Assembly: GCA_958450365.1 (NCBI GenBank)
Contig: CAUEEP010000730.1
Coordinates: forward strand, 1,970,001 to 2,034,000
Source: Mesorhabditis belari
Taxonomy: Eukaryota; Nematoda; Chromadorea; Rhabditida; Rhabditidae
Reading direction: 5' to 3'
DNA length: 64,000 nt
The number at the start of each line of letters is the position of its first letter. Position 1 is the first letter of the stretch. The notes below the pieces were generated by a model. That model ran no database searches. It worked only from the letters and a program-made list of their open reading frames with translations, and was not told where the DNA came from. This document shows positions 35,401-51,275 of this stretch, one piece after another. The position numbers were made by a program, and so were the translations under genes.

Positions 35401-37876
35401 GTTTTGAAAGTTATTTTAAACGAAAATCCACAATAACAAAATGCTTTTGGATTATCTATAAGTAAAAAGGATTTCTTTTACATAAAGAATACCTCATCTG
35501 TTTTTGATCTGGTTTTACGTAAAAGATCGTGTTGCTCTTTTGCAAGCTGTTTTGCAAGCTGCAGAAATGATCATTGTTATCAATCTTGATGAGTAAACCC
35601 TAAAGAGATAATTGACTTATTATTAGTCACACTACGAGAGATCATGTAAATACTCCATTTTCTCTTTCCATTGTTGCTCTAGAATCTTCAAATGTATCTG
35701 TAGACTACAAAGTTTTTCTATAGCTTATTTTCTAAACAGCAAACCTGAATGGGGTTTTCTTTTTTTGATCTCAAAGCGACTATTCATTGATCTCATAGTG
35801 ACGCATCATCAACTTTTCCCTACAAATCCCTCCATGATCCTTCTCATCGAATGATCACATGTTTATTGAAAGGAGCAATTCCCTTCAATATTTGTTGATC
35901 TTTTGTTGTTCTATCATTTTTAGCGATAATCCTGATTATGTAGTGAGTTGCAAGTTGTGGATGTGATCTCCAGGATTCCTCGCAGGATTCCTCTTTCCAT
36001 TCCTCAATTTCCCCTCTGATCCCCTTTATTTTCTTCATTTTCTTAATCTTGTCTTCTTTGATGAAAAACATACAAAAATATCTCTTTCCTTTTTCATCTT
36101 TAACCTCAGCATCTTTTTATCTTCTTTTTCTATCTGTACATTCTCTAATCTCTTTTCATATAGATGGATTAATTTGAGAGGATTGTAAAATGGTAAGATG
36201 AGTAAAGGTTTTTCAAAAAAAAATAAGGGATTCTTTAAAAATACTGCAAAATGAGATCATGATGAAGTTTATAAATTGGAATACCTGAAAAATGAACGAC
36301 TTTCTGACTTCCAACTTCCAACTGGGCATTCTTGCATAACTTGCATCCCTGCATTAACTGCCTAATATATTCATCCTTGTTTCCTTTTTGTTGTTTTCTC
36401 GAAAGAAAACCGGAACTTTTCTTCAAATTTCACCCCAATCACAGAGCTGTTTACCAAAGAAAACCCTTTTTTTCTCCTCTCCAATTCACTCACAATCAGT
36501 CAGCTGACCATTTTATCGATTTCCCCCAAAAAATCACAATGAACTCGTTCCTTTTCCCGAAGATAAATGTGAGATCAGTGAAATCTTTCTATCAAGCAGT
36601 ACCACTTCGATTCAACAATTGCACTTTATCCTGATTTCAAAAATTATAATCATTTTGAATGGATGATTTGAGGGAGATTTAATTATGCCGTAAAAGTACA
36701 CAAATTCCCATGAACTCTTTTCGTGAAAAGATCTTTCTTTTTCTCATCTAAAACGGGAAGTCGGCTCGAGGGGAAAGTGTAAACAAATAAATGTGAAGGG
36801 AAATTTATTTCAAGAATTGAAAAACGGAAAACAAAAGGGACTTTCAAGAAAAGTTTGAAGAAATTAAGAGAATCGTGAAGTATTGAAAAGTTCAGTCAAC
36901 TGTCTTCCATCGATGAGTAGAGTTCCAGACAAACATATTTCACTCGTAATTTCTATTGCTATACTTGTAGCTGATATTTAAGCTTTATATAATATTCTAC
37001 AAATTACAATACTCTCTTAACATTATATTTTCAGAATGCTGTCCGACACAATCTCTCCCTCCACAAATGTTTCACGAGAGTCGAGCAAAATGTTAAAGGA
37101 GCCGTTTGGACGGTCGATGATTCTGGTGGGACGGTCGATGATTCAAAAATAAACCGTATTTCAAAGATCTTTACCTTAGTTCAGACTATATTGAAAGACA
37201 TAGCTCTAACAAACAAAAGTGCAACCAAAAAAACGGAAAGTCTGCTTGCTCTTGTTTTGTACTTGACGTTGATGACCTTAAGAAGTGCAATTATTGATAA
37301 AAATGCATAAAGATAAATAATTTCAGAATTCTATCGACGAAGACCACAACGAGCTTCAGTGACAAGATCTCAGCCACAGACTCCAGCTCTTTCAATAGCC
37401 GATTCACTCCTCACGCAGAGATTTTTGGATCAGACAGCACTACAGTTGAGAGGCGCTGATGGTAAGACATCAAATCACAAAAACAAACTAATTGTTATAT
37501 TAAAATTCTAAAATCTAAAATGATTCTTCTAGGCTCTTTGATGACTGATGGAGATATTACAAACAATGTGCTCTCATTTTTGAACGGTGAAAATCCATTA
37601 TCGTTACTCTCAGCCGCCGCAGCCGCGCATTCGATCGATGGTGATGGGACAAGATCTGAAGGTTTGAGATCATTTTTGAGCATTTCAGTATTTCAATATT
37701 ATACGGTTTTAGTGCATCGTAATGTACAGTATTGTACTTTTATTATTATACAATTGATTCTAGGTCGAGCCGAGATCGATTTGGAGGAGAATTTCGGCGA
37801 AGGAGTGGGCGGGCGACACTCTGGATCAGATGGGACACCTGAGGAGAATACGCTGATAATTGAGGAACAACATTGA
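29492..37876 (+). CDS. fkh-7: FoxP-type forkhead transcription factor (FKH-7 orthologue)
   Basis: Exons: 29492-29576, 29978-30124, 30396-30540, 32309-32415, 32548-32621, 32742-32835, 33256-33369, about 34432-34544, 35111-35245, 35322-35396, 37035-37125, 37327-37461, 37533-37661 and 37764-37876. The N-terminus is Gln/Ser/Leu-rich and probably begins upstream of 29492. A C2H2 zinc finger ([20 protein letters not shown] followed by LAQAH) is joined directly to the leucine zipper ERLQAMM-type segment [18 protein letters not shown]; this pair is diagnostic of FOXP. The forkhead runs from [20 protein letters not shown] through [20 protein letters not shown] to [16 protein letters not shown], where vertebrate FOXP has WTVDEVEYQKRR. 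FoxP factors bind DNA as zipper dimers and usually repress. The tail is acidic. The exon at 34432 cannot be joined in phase to the one before it. Introns carry two MITEs and a G-rich tract. Confidence 0.93.
30942..30997 (+). repeat. G-rich tract with GGGTA repeats (G-quadruplex potential)
   Basis: AGGGGGGAGAGGGAGAGGGG continues into AGGGGAGGGTAGGGTAGGGT and AGGGGAGGGG: about ten G-tracts of three or more in 56 bases, on the coding strand of an fkh-7 intron. The GGGTA units are not the nematode telomere repeat TTAGGC. Confidence 0.8.
31920..32150. mobile_element. Tc1-type palindromic MITE, copy A
   Basis: 231 bp. Left end CAGTACTGGACAATGAAATA, right end TATTTCATTGTCCAGTAGTG, flanked by TA (31918-31919 and 32151-32152). 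The arms (including AAAACGATCGTCACTTTCGC and CAAGGGAGTTATAG) fold almost the whole element into one hairpin. It is non-coding and lies in an fkh-7 intron. A second copy is in rab-28. Confidence 0.9.
33411..33675. mobile_element. MITE, 265 bp, TA target duplication
   Basis: Left end CCGTAAATACTGTAATAGTA, right end TACTATTACAGTATTTACGG, perfect for about 24 bp and then CCCCA/TGGGG, flanked by TA. Inner inverted motifs (CGCGTAGTCG / GACTACGC) extend the fold. It sits directly behind an fkh-7 exon donor (33370), 41 bp into the intron. Confidence 0.85.
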
Positions 37877-39878
37877 GCAACTTTAAAGATAACAACTCAT
37901 TCAATGTCATTGCTTTCAGGAAATCATATTGTAAAACAAAGATTTTTAGAAGATTTCAATAGTCACAGCTTTCCTGACAAGTAAATAAAAAGAGAAATGA
38001 CTCGAAGAAAGCGATGACATCTTCCATCTCTCTTCCATTCAATTCTATCAATCAATTCTATCAATCAATTCTATCAATGAAATCTATCAAAAACAATCCT
38101 CTGTATAGATCTCGATAATCTATACGATTTTTATATATTTATTTCCTTTCTTTTGTTGTTCTTTCAATCATTTGTTCCCCAAAAGTTGATCTTGTCAAAT
38201 AGGTATCTTTCAATTTTCTCAAAAGACGACAAAAATCCTCAATTCAATTGTAAACACCCAGTTTTTTTCCCCTTTAAAATGTAGCTAGGTTTTGGAAATT
38301 TCCTGTTTTTATCGAATCACATCATTTTATCATGCAAAATATATTTCTCAATTGATATTCCCCGTTTGTTTTCCCCATTCATTTCCGGTGGTGCAATTAG
38401 AGTTCTGGTTAGCAATGTCCGCTCTTCCTCAAATTATTTACCCAATTTCATTTTGGAGTTTTCTTTTTGTTGTTTTGTGATCAGGGAGTGGTTGACAAGA
38501 CAAATTTTAAAGGATGACAACTGGATTTTCTAGGTAGTAGTTGACAAAAATAGATAGCTACCTTCTAGATAACCTGACTTTTTAAGATACTTTGGTAACT
38601 CAAATTTATTGATCTACCTAATCTAATAGCTAGTTTATGAAAAAGAGCAGCCGAAAAACCCGCCTAACGGACAAACAGACACTGCTCTTTTATATAGATA
38701 TTTACAATCAGTTTAACAACTAGACATGGCCCGAGCGGCCTTGAATTTCTAGATTTGTCGTTCCGGGACAATTCCGGGTCGTGTCCTTACCTGTGAGTCC
38801 TAATCCATAAGCCGACCCGAATACAATCTATCCAGTCCCTTGTCAATGACTCCCTCTCTCCCTTACCATCAACTCGTACCCAAATTGTTTTTTTTTCAAG
38901 AATTCCATCATTTTGTCTTCTTCATTCATTTCGTTCGTTCTTTCGTCCCTTTCTTTCTCTCTCTCTCATTTCCTTTTTCTTCATGTCTCACTACCGTACT
39001 TCAGCACATCCAAGCACACATACACATTGAAATCGGCCCCGATCTGTAGAGTTAATTTCTTTCAACAAAATAAAACCCACTTTTGCATGTTAACTGAGCA
39101 AAAGATATTCGGTTTAACTTTTTTAAAATTGTAATCCTTTCACCTGAATATCTTTTTCTCGCATCCCATCAATCATTTTTTTTCATCATCACTCGAAAAG
39201 CCATTCCGAAATGTTCTCAAAAAAAAACTCTTCAGTCCCCAAAAACTTTTCCGCCAATTTCCTCTGTTCACCTTTGTCTCCCAATTAAGGTTCGGATTTG
39301 TACGCATGCTGGTACTTACTCTTAAATTCATGTATAAAGTTTTATGATATGAATAATCAACACACGAAAAGACAGAGCCAACACAAATAGTAATATAAAG
39401 CTTTGAACAGGCGAAAGCGAGAACAAGTGTACAAGCAAGTACTCTAGAAACTCTTTGAAAATATACCCTAAAGAATTTTAAATCTTGTACCCAGGAAGCT
39501 TGAAATAAATTATTTGCTTTACCCATGTGCACATCTAAGCTACAGATTGTTGTTGAGGGGTTTGAAGAGTCTGAATAGAGATAGAGATAGAGATAGAGAG
39601 AGAAGTCTCTTTCCATCCATCTTTCCATCCATCGTTTCCATAGAGACGATCTCCCATCGAATGGACACGAAAGTGAAAGAAAAATGAAGAGAAATCACAC
39701 TGATCAACCAGGCAAAGATACCTTTTTAATACAAATACCAAAGCCTTAGTTTAAACTACCTTTTGCTTTATAAGATGACTGATTGTGAGCTTTTTCTTTT
39801 CCAAAAAAAGTTGTTGCGGTTATGAAACTCGTTTTTATGGCTTTTCTATATGATTTGAATGGCAATCAACCTTTCTAG
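37877..39878. other. fkh-7 3' region and intergenic DNA before rab-28
   Basis: Begins with fkh-7 3' UTR (CAATCAATTCTAT repeated three times near 38038-38075). No recognisable coding exon follows on either strand. The start codon of rab-28 should lie on a small exon in the last part of this stretch, but I could not place it. A GATAGA microsatellite is at about 39575-39600. Confidence 0.5.
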
Positions 39879-41810
39879 AGACTCGCTTCAAAGTGGCGTC
39901 GACAGGCGGAGGAGACGAGAAACCCGCAAAGCCACCAGTGGATGCAGAAGAACAAGAAGAAAATGAAAAAGACGATTCGGATAGAATATTCAAGGCTTGC
40001 CTTATAATTTTAGCAAATAGACTCTAGCAAAGAATATCGAACGCTTAAGAGAAAGCGACTCTATCTAGATTTTTCTAGATAGTCGTTTGTGGTGATGGAT
40101 CTTCAGGGAAAACATCAATTTGTTCCCGTTTCTCGCACGATCATTTTGACAAGAATTATCATCAGGTAATCAGTATGAGAATAAAGAATTTTCTTTTCTT
40201 TGCAGACTCTTGGATTAGACTTTTTCTCTCGACGATTGGGGCTACCTGGAGAGGTTCAAGTGTTGTTACAGGTACAACTACAGCACTGGACAATGAAATA
40301 TCATATTTGAAAAACGATCGTCACTTTCGCGTGTCCGTAACTCTCTTGTCTTTGAGTTTAAACTATTAGTCTTATACATTCTCTGAAAGCTCTTTTCAAG
40401 GGCTACACAATGGTAATATTAATATTTAGAAATACGGTAAAGACAAGGGAGTTACAAAGTGACGATCGTTTTTCAAATATGATATTTCATTGTCCAGTAG
40501 TGTATAAAAAATCTCAATCAAAATATCATCAAAATATCATTGAAAGGTTTGGGATATTGGTGGGCAATCAATAGCGGGTGAAATGTTGGAGAAATATGTC
40601 TATGGAGCAAATGCGGCACTGGTTGTGTACGATGTAACAAATTCTGGTAAGTACTGTAGTCATAAATCATGAAAACATACTACACAGTTGAGCGCAAAAC
40701 AGAATAGTTTTGGTAATCGATGGAAACGTCAATTTTTACAGGCTCATTCGAAGATGTGAGCGATTGGGTGAACGCGATAAAGCGCATCACAAAACAGCAA
40801 GAAAAGGTGCGAAATGTTGAAGTGGATAAAAATTTGAGATCATTTCAGCCTCCCCGATTGGCATTGGTGGGAAATAAGACTGATCTCGAGCATCGACGAG
40901 TGATTCGAATCGATAAACATAACAAGTTCGTTGAAGAAACAACTTACAGAATAGTTCAACAGAACAGAATCCCTATGCAGCATTTAAAGCTATTTTTCAT
41001 ACACATCCTATTGTGCACCTAGAATAGTTCTCGTTTTCAGATTTGCTGATGAGCATGGGATGACCAGTTTCTATGTTTCAGCGAAAACCGGCGATAGTGT
41101 TACGTTGATGTTTAGGTGAGTGAACGAAGTTATACTTGATCGCGTATGGAATAAAATTGAGTACGGTAGGGATTTTTGAGCAATGATGTGAAAAAAAATG
41201 TTTACTTATTGGTCAAAAATATTTGTTTGGATCAAATTGGTACTGTGCTTTGCTTTTCTTTTCTAGTCTCAACAAATCGCAACAACGGAATCCGGCAAGG
41301 CCGACCAAATTAATGGGGATAATCTTGAGAGTTGAGATGGATTCTAAAATAACAAAGGAAAAACAAGAGAGAGAGGGAAATGCAGAAAGATGCACTTTTG
41401 AGAAGGACTGAATTGAAGGGAAAAGTGGTGAACGTGGGCACACTTGCTTACCAAAAACACCGCTTGGGGACCGACAAAATATTCCCAAACCAACACTCAC
41501 ACGGATTTACCAAATTTGATAAACCGAAAGTTAGAATGATTTTCTACGTTCCTTTATACAAGTGTATTAAACATAAATTTCAGACAAATAGCTGCTGATC
41601 TTGTCGGCGTGGCTTTATCAAAAACTGATGTCGAGAGTGATATTGTCATTGTTGAAGGAGAAGTGAGTAAAAAGTTCAATATAACTCTGTTATTAATAAC
41701 AGATTCCTTGAAAGTTCATTCAAAACTTTCAGGTAACAAAAGAAGAAAACCCCGTCAAAAGACGAGTCGTTGATCAATCGAAAAACACTGCTGTCTGCTC
41801 AATTCAATGA
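39879..41810 (+). CDS. rab-28: Small GTPase RAB-28 (first coding exon missing)
   Basis: Exons: 39879-39994, 40079-40165, 40206-40271, 40547-40646, 40742-40806, 40849-40925, 41041-41115, 41584-41662 and 41733-41810. G motifs: P-loop GDGSSGKT, switch I region [18 protein letters not shown], switch II WDIGGQ (RAB28 has IGG instead of TAG; the Gln is kept), NKTD for guanine, SAKTGDSV. The C-terminus CSIQ is a CaaX box (human RAB28 ends CAVQ), so it should be farnesylated, unlike most Rabs. RAB28 is known as a BBSome-linked ciliary GTPase in nematodes and man. The N-terminal extension is acidic ([17 protein letters not shown]). The first intron (39995-40078) begins AAG/GC, so it looks like a GC-AG intron; the join IFK-IVVCGDG fixes it. 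No in-frame ATG is present in the first exon and it needs one preceding base. Confidence 0.92.
40281..40502. mobile_element. Tc1-type palindromic MITE, copy B
   Basis: 222 bp, same ends (CAGCACTGGACAATGAAATA and TATTTCATTGTCCAGTAGTG) and same interior as 31920-32150, flanked by TA (40279-40280 and 40503-40504). It begins only 9 bp after a rab-28 splice donor and ends 44 bp before the next exon, so it makes up most of the intron. Compared with copy A it lacks about 10 bp in the right arm. Confidence 0.9.
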
Positions 41811-41939
41811 AAAACTTCAAAGACTGTCAAAACATTGTTATTTCTCGGATTGAATCTTTTTATAAATTTTTTTAAATTCAAAATATTTATTGGTGCAATT
41901 AAAGAGCACGACCTGTTAAACGTGAAAGCGAAAGCCTTT

Positions 41940-43051
41940 TCAGTTTGTTTCTTCAGGTTCTTCTCCTTTGACACGATTTGATTGAGCCTTCAGAACTGTC
42001 TAAAGCAAATCTTAATTTTAAAAAAGACAGATCAAGATCAAATAGAAATAACATTTTTTAAAATTCAAATTTAAATTCATACCTGTATAACTTTCTCCGG
42101 GAATCGTTTCCTTTCTCGAGCGATGCACATTGCACAAAAGAGGTTACCGAAGTAAACGCTACAGCTCTAAAGAAGTTTTAAAATAAAATTTATTTTTAAC
42201 TTGTTCTTTTTTTCTGCACATCTGCTTACTTACTTTATCCAAACACACTGGTGATGAACAAAGAGAACAAGGACCGCCGAGAACGAGAAAATCCGACAAC
42301 AATGGTTTTCTTCCTAAAACATTTAGCCATTTCTCTAACAGTAAACACAAATTTTACCTTTGATTCGTGGTCTTGGCGTGAACGGATCTCTCATGAAATA
42401 GACTGGGAAGGGATAACTAAAAATGAATAATTAGAATCATTCAGTAAAGACAAACTATCCATCGATGGTCTTCAACTCCGAGTAGATGCATTTCTCCATT
42501 TGTTGGCATATCGAACAAGTGAATGGAACATATGGATCGATCAACAACGGATTCTCATCGGGTGGAATGTCATCTTCTGTTGAAACGCTAAAAAAGCTAT
42601 TTTATGATTGAGAACAATAACTGTTATACCGTTAATGCACAATTATTACCACCCCGTTTTATTGATTATTATTGATTATTATGGTGATTGTTACCACAAA
42701 AATAACGAAAAACTTTAGTGTACATTACATTTTTACTTAAAATTTGCAAAAAAAACAAACCTAGGTTGTGAAGGCTGAACCGGTGTTGTTGCGGAAGGCT
42801 CGTGTGAAGGTTGAGCAACAGACGAACGCGTTACGTTTTGAGAAGATGACGACTCGCCTAAAGCAATAAAAATTAGAGAAACCAAGATAACGTAACCAAA
42901 TGAACTTAAAATCTAGTTAAAGCTCATACAAAGTTAAAAGATAACTTGTCCAAAACTGCTTCAATTATTATTATACTAGAAATCGAAAAACACCTTGCAA
43001 TTCGGGCTCCGCGGGCTCAGTTTTTACTTGTTTCGATGTAGATTGGTTCAT
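41940..43051 (-). CDS. Cysteine-rich DPF motif protein (CDPF1 family)
   Basis: Seven exons: 43051-42994, 42857-42761, 42587-42456, 42416-42358, 42313-42234, 42166-42083 and 41999-41940 (189 aa, phases agree). The ATG follows a GTTTAG acceptor by 18 bases. The first 60 residues are Ser/Thr/Pro/Glu-rich and variable. Then come VPFTCSICQQMEK (first CxxC), VYFMRDPFTPRPR (the DPF motif), DFLVLGGPCSLCSSPVCLDK, and SCSVYFGNLFCAMCIARERK followed by FPEKV. Cysteine spacing and the DPFT/LVLG/CSLC/FC..C order are those of human CDPF1. The cysteine pairs look zinc-binding. The family is conserved across eukaryotes but has no settled function. It is transcribed divergently from the CTTNBP2-like gene 345 bp away. 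Confidence 0.88.
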
Positions 43052-43395
43052 TTGTAGCGGGTCGATCACCTAAACGTAAAAATTAATCAAAATTTCTAAA
43101 TTACAATATGGAAATAATTGAAAGGCCTAATGAGGAACGGGATTTCAAAGAAGACGCTCCGCTCAAATACAAACAACGATCACATTGGGGATTTTCGTGA
43201 AAAAGAGAAAAGTCGCGTCGTTTTCTCAGCTCTCTCACAGAAAAACTCTCAAAGTCCCTGAGAAAAAAACGCTTGTTTGTGGACAAATTGACTTTCGCTT
43301 TATTGCTTCACCGCCTCGCAAGCATAAAAACATTTTTTTCTAAACTAAAAATTATTCAATGGCAACTCGTTTGAAGGATTTGGTAATGTAAAGGA
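43052..43395. promoter_or_regulatory. Shared divergent promoter region, CDPF1 and CTTNBP2-like genes
   Basis: 344 bp between the two start codons, with A/T-rich stretches around a GAGAAAAAAACG / CTCTCTCACAG block. Nothing I can name as a specific site is visible; the head-to-head layout is the evidence for a shared promoter. Confidence 0.4.
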
Positions 43396-45867
43396 ATGGA
43401 GTTTGATTATGATGATTCGACGGCAAAATGCCTTCCTTCTCCCTATGATAATGGAACCGGAAATGGTTGGTTTGGCAAAAAGATTAAAATTTTAGTGAAA
43501 TCGACTTGCGTTTTCTATAAGTTTAGATTAACTTTACTGGAAAATGCATTTAGACACGATGATTGAGACACAAAATGGCGGTTTTGTGAGTTTATTGAAA
43601 AACGACTTGGTTCGATTGTTGCAATTCGTCGAACAAGAATTGGAGAAACGAGATGATTGCATACAAAAGTTGAAAGTAAGCTGGAACTGTTTGAAAGAAA
43701 AGGAAAAATGAAATTGAATATGAACATTTCTAGACAAATAGAAATGACTGCTATTAAACCTTAGCTCTTACAGGATGATCGAACACGACAAATGCTCTTT
43801 GAAGCAAAATATGGGCGGATATCGATGAATGATCCGCTTGTTGCATTGAGAAGAGATAGTGAAGTAGCTGGGGAACAGATCGATGAAGATGCTATTGGAC
43901 GGTAAGTTGAGAACACTCTGAATAAGAAGTGTCTATTTAATTGCCAATATTATTGAAAGTATTTCAGGCTCTATGAGTCACAACTCGTTCAACTCGAGAA
44001 ACTCATCGCTGCTCAGAAAAAGTCGCACAATCGAGCGAAAATGGTTTGATAAAGTAAGACTCGACTTCGAAAATCATTTCAGATTTTGTCAACAACTGAA
44101 AGACGACATGCAAAAGCACTCAAAGAATTGGAATTGGAGAAAGAAAGGAAATCTCGGTTAGGGGAAAAACTGTTTTATCAATAAAAAGAAAAATTTCAGA
44201 TACGCAGCCCAGGGTGATGATGTTGTGGCGTTTCTCGAAAATGAACGAGCCAAGTTGCAGCAACAGGTAGGGTTGTAGTTAGAGATAATGTAAAATCCTA
44301 ATCTACAGTAGCTTTACAACAGAACAGTTACCCATTTTAGGTTGAGTTTCAAATTGGTGAGGTTGCGAATGCAAAGGTGGAAACCGAGAAAGTCGAGAAG
44401 AAATTACAAGTTGAAAAAGAAAAACATAAAGTTTGGAATTTAGTATCAACCAAAAAAACTAACACAACCTAGGCAATGATTCTATTCTTGATCAACGAGC
44501 GAAAGCAGCTTCTGTTGAAAATCCACGAGATGAGACTTAAAGGAGAGCCGCCAAATGGTTTGTTTAAAGTGAATTTGAGAGTCAGAAAATGTGCTAATAG
44601 TAAGAGAAAACTGTACGAATAGATCACTTTGAAAATCCTGTATAAACAAATTGTGAGTAAACGAAGTACAAATACGATTCAGTTCCCGATGGATATGATG
44701 TGAGCATGGAGGAGTTGAGAAGAGAAGTTGAAAAGCTAAAAATCGAACGCGACACACTTGGAAATGCAAATAAAGCGCTGAGAGCTGAGAATTTATCATT
44801 GAAAGTAAGCTATTTGAATGTAAAGAGAGATGAGTCGGATTAGGAAGTGGTGAGGGGACACGAAGCTGATCTGTTACTCCTACGAAGGAATTTGATTCGC
44901 AATCCAGCAGAGGTGGGTACACGATTAAGGTTTTCTATAGAGTTTACAATATTACAATACATTACTCGAATTTCAGCTCACAAGCGCCGGCGTTGAGGGT
45001 TCTCTTGTGCTAGCCAATCGAATGTCCTCCACTCCATCAGCTACCCTTCCCGGTCCATCATCCCGTCCCACATCACGAATCTCCACTTCTTCATCTTTCC
45101 CATCATCGACAAATGATTCAAGTCGATTACCCCGAGCTCCGCCCACACAAATAATTGCAACAACTATCACGCCGGCCAGGTATACTTTTTGGACTTCGGA
45201 AATAATGCCGAAGCCCTGTATTTAGGTCAAAACCAAATCCCCCAATGACCAGACTGCCTTCAACTCCGACCGCCCGCAATCCACAGTCTCCCACCAAAAA
45301 GACGCCAGCTATGGGAGTTGGAGTGAACAGTGTTCGCCAACAACGGTATCCATCACTAAAATCTCTTCAAATCTTTCCATTTCAGTCCAATCTCTGTTTC
45401 CACGCCACAAGTGCCCACAACGCATCGATTCACGGCTGAACCCGAGCTACAACAACTCGAAGAAGCCATCCATGAATTAGAGATGACTTCTAGTGGTGAG
45501 AAGATAAGAAAAGGAAGCGCTTGAACGTCAGCAATTCTTCCAGATCCATCTCCAACTTCATCTTTCACAAAGGGAAAAACCGAACCGAGACGTGTGGAGA
45601 TACCGGTGAAATCACCGAATAACACTGCACAAATAACCACAGCCACCACAGCCACTGTCAAGTGAGTTTATGGAGCCGTTTAGAAGGCTTTACTTCTAAA
45701 TTAGTAAATATAAAACCTCTTCAAAACTCATTATACTTTCACGATTTACTACGAAACTCATCATTTTCAGAGCTTCGATCGCGAAAGCGCCAGAAAAACC
45801 GGCAGAACGAAAGCTCTCGGGAACGATCAAAAAAGGATCTCTTTTGAAAGCTTTCTCTGGTAAATGA
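43396..45867 (+). CDS. CTTNBP2 N-terminal-like coiled-coil protein
   Basis: Fifteen exons, all in phase: 43396-43465, 43554-43675, 43774-43901, 43968-44043, 44083-44156, 44200-44266, 44341-44430, 44473-44557, 44683-44804, 44844-44912, 44977-45179, 45226-45345, 45386-45495, 45544-45661 and 45771-45867 (about 509 aa). Residues about 35-95 match the CortBP2 N-terminal domain: LLKNDLVRLLQFVEQELEKR, then AKYGRISMNDPLVALRRDSE (vertebrate: RYGRFNLNDPFLALQRD). A long coiled coil follows to about residue 300, including AMILFLINERKQLL (vertebrate VVLMLVKECKQL). The C-terminal 200 residues are Ser/Thr/Pro-rich and disordered, with a short ELQQLEEAIHELEM helix near the end. Vertebrate CTTNBP2 and CTTNBP2NL bind cortactin and the striatin/PP2A (STRIPAK) complex; the same scaffold role is inferred. 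The intron at 44805-44843 is only 39 bp. Confidence 0.85.
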
Positions 45868-47534
45868 CTCAATCTAGTTTAGGGAACATTTTATTTAAAA
45901 CAAATTTTCACCGAATATCTTTCTTGGCACTTTTAACTCTTCTTCAAAAACTATATACCCAAGTCTCAAAATCTAGCCAAAGCCCAGACTTAAGTTAAGA
46001 GATTTCCTTATTTTTAATAGATTATTTTGATTGTGTTGAGATTGAATCTTTTAACTTCCATAATTCCCCAGCATAATTTCAGTTAACCTAAATCTCTTGA
46101 TCCTTTCCCAGACGATATTTCGCCTTTCATCATCCCCACTTTTCAGTTGTTCTCAAAGCATTCATAAATTTCAGTTTTCATTCATAAAATTGATTTCTAT
46201 AGAGTGCTATTTTGTGTGCAATTTGGTACACATTTCATCACGTTTCCCCCGTGTTCTCTTAGGCGTTTTTCACGCAATAGATTGGTGTTTTTGTGTGTGC
46301 CTTGTGAGATAAAATTAGCGTTTTATTCCCCTTCTAGATTCCGTTTGTACACAGTTTTGAAGTGAGAAATTCTATGTATTGGATAAATATATTTCAACGG
46401 ATAACAATGCAAACTACATAAAAATGCAAAACTCTAGCTGATAGTGAGCTGGACACTCAACTATTTTGCTTTTCTCTGAACATCTAGGCAGCCAATTTTA
46501 ATCCACGAATACTTCCGGAGGGCCCGAAAGCGCGGTGCGCCCATATTGACATTGATATTGTACGCGAATGTACAATATTGATTAACGAGTCCCTCGAATG
46601 AATTGAAAGTTAATATTGTTGACAATTACATGACAATTCTTTTTATCAATTGTTTCACCGGACGGAAGAAATAGACATCTAGGGGCTGAATCAAGCTCGT
46701 TGTTCCCGGGGAAATTTTTGCGATATCCAAATTGTATCCTTAGGGCACTGCTTGCTTCATGAAGTTGTGGTGTTTTAATGTTGTCTATGAATCTAAAAGT
46801 AATGTGTACTTTGCTGCTTCAAATTAAGGTATTAAAGGTCGCTTATTTTTTTATATGATTTCTATCGATATATTCTAATACGATAAAATTTGAGAAGAAG
46901 CCGTAACGGATAAGAAGAATCACTATTTTCTGTAATGAAATCGTACAAATGAAAAAGAATGTTTTTCTGTTAAAAATTTGCATGTTTTCTCAACAGGATT
47001 ACGGTACTCTTTTTTTGGGTTGTGTTTTAGAAAACGTATTAATTGCGAGGAAAAAACTACAGTTTGTTTTCAACATTTTATATTTTTTTTCATGAAAACT
47101 ACAGAATCCCATGGTAGACCGTAAATGAAGAAGAAAGAAAGAAAGAAAGAAAGCATTTGATGGCGGGTGATTACTCCGTGAGAAGCCGTGTTTCTTTTAG
47201 TAAAAGAAACAACCGGGATGCTGGGGTCGAGAAGCTAAGTAGAAGAAAAGAAGAAAAGAGGAAAAGAATGGGGAATAGACAGAGTGGTGATCTTGAAGAA
47301 AAGGAAGGGTATGAAGAGGTGAAGAAGAGAAAATAATAGAGAGAAAGCACGGCATCAAGAAAGGAGAAGCCACAGAGTGAAGGGCAGACACACAGAGTGC
47401 CCACGCCTCCTTCTCTTCTTCTCTTCAGTGGCCCCCTCCGGCCGCGCGACGAGACATCGATCCCCTCTCTGCATCCATTGCTTTTCCCTTCTACTCTTCG
47501 TCCCCTTCCACTTCTCCCCGTTTGTTTCTATCAA
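45868..47534. other. Intergenic region upstream of cmk-1
   Basis: Holds a small perfect hairpin (ATATTGTAC GCGAAT GTACAATAT near 46552-46575), a GAAA microsatellite at 47130-47155 and purine-rich DNA (47220-47350). No coding exon was recognised. The last 100 bp before the cmk-1 ATG are pyrimidine-rich, in keeping with a promoter or trans-splice region. Confidence 0.5.

Positions 47535-51275
<3,741 letters not shown>

Noticed and set aside
41223..41598. ORFs inside the rab-28 intron 41116-41583
   Set aside because: The conserved RAB28 sequence ([11 protein letters not shown]) joins exactly across this intron; nothing is missing from the protein.
45868..47534. Searched for a missed gene between the CTTNBP2-like gene and cmk-1
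   Set aside because: ORFs at 46097-46312 and 47171-47404 are composition-driven and show no motifs or paired splice sites.
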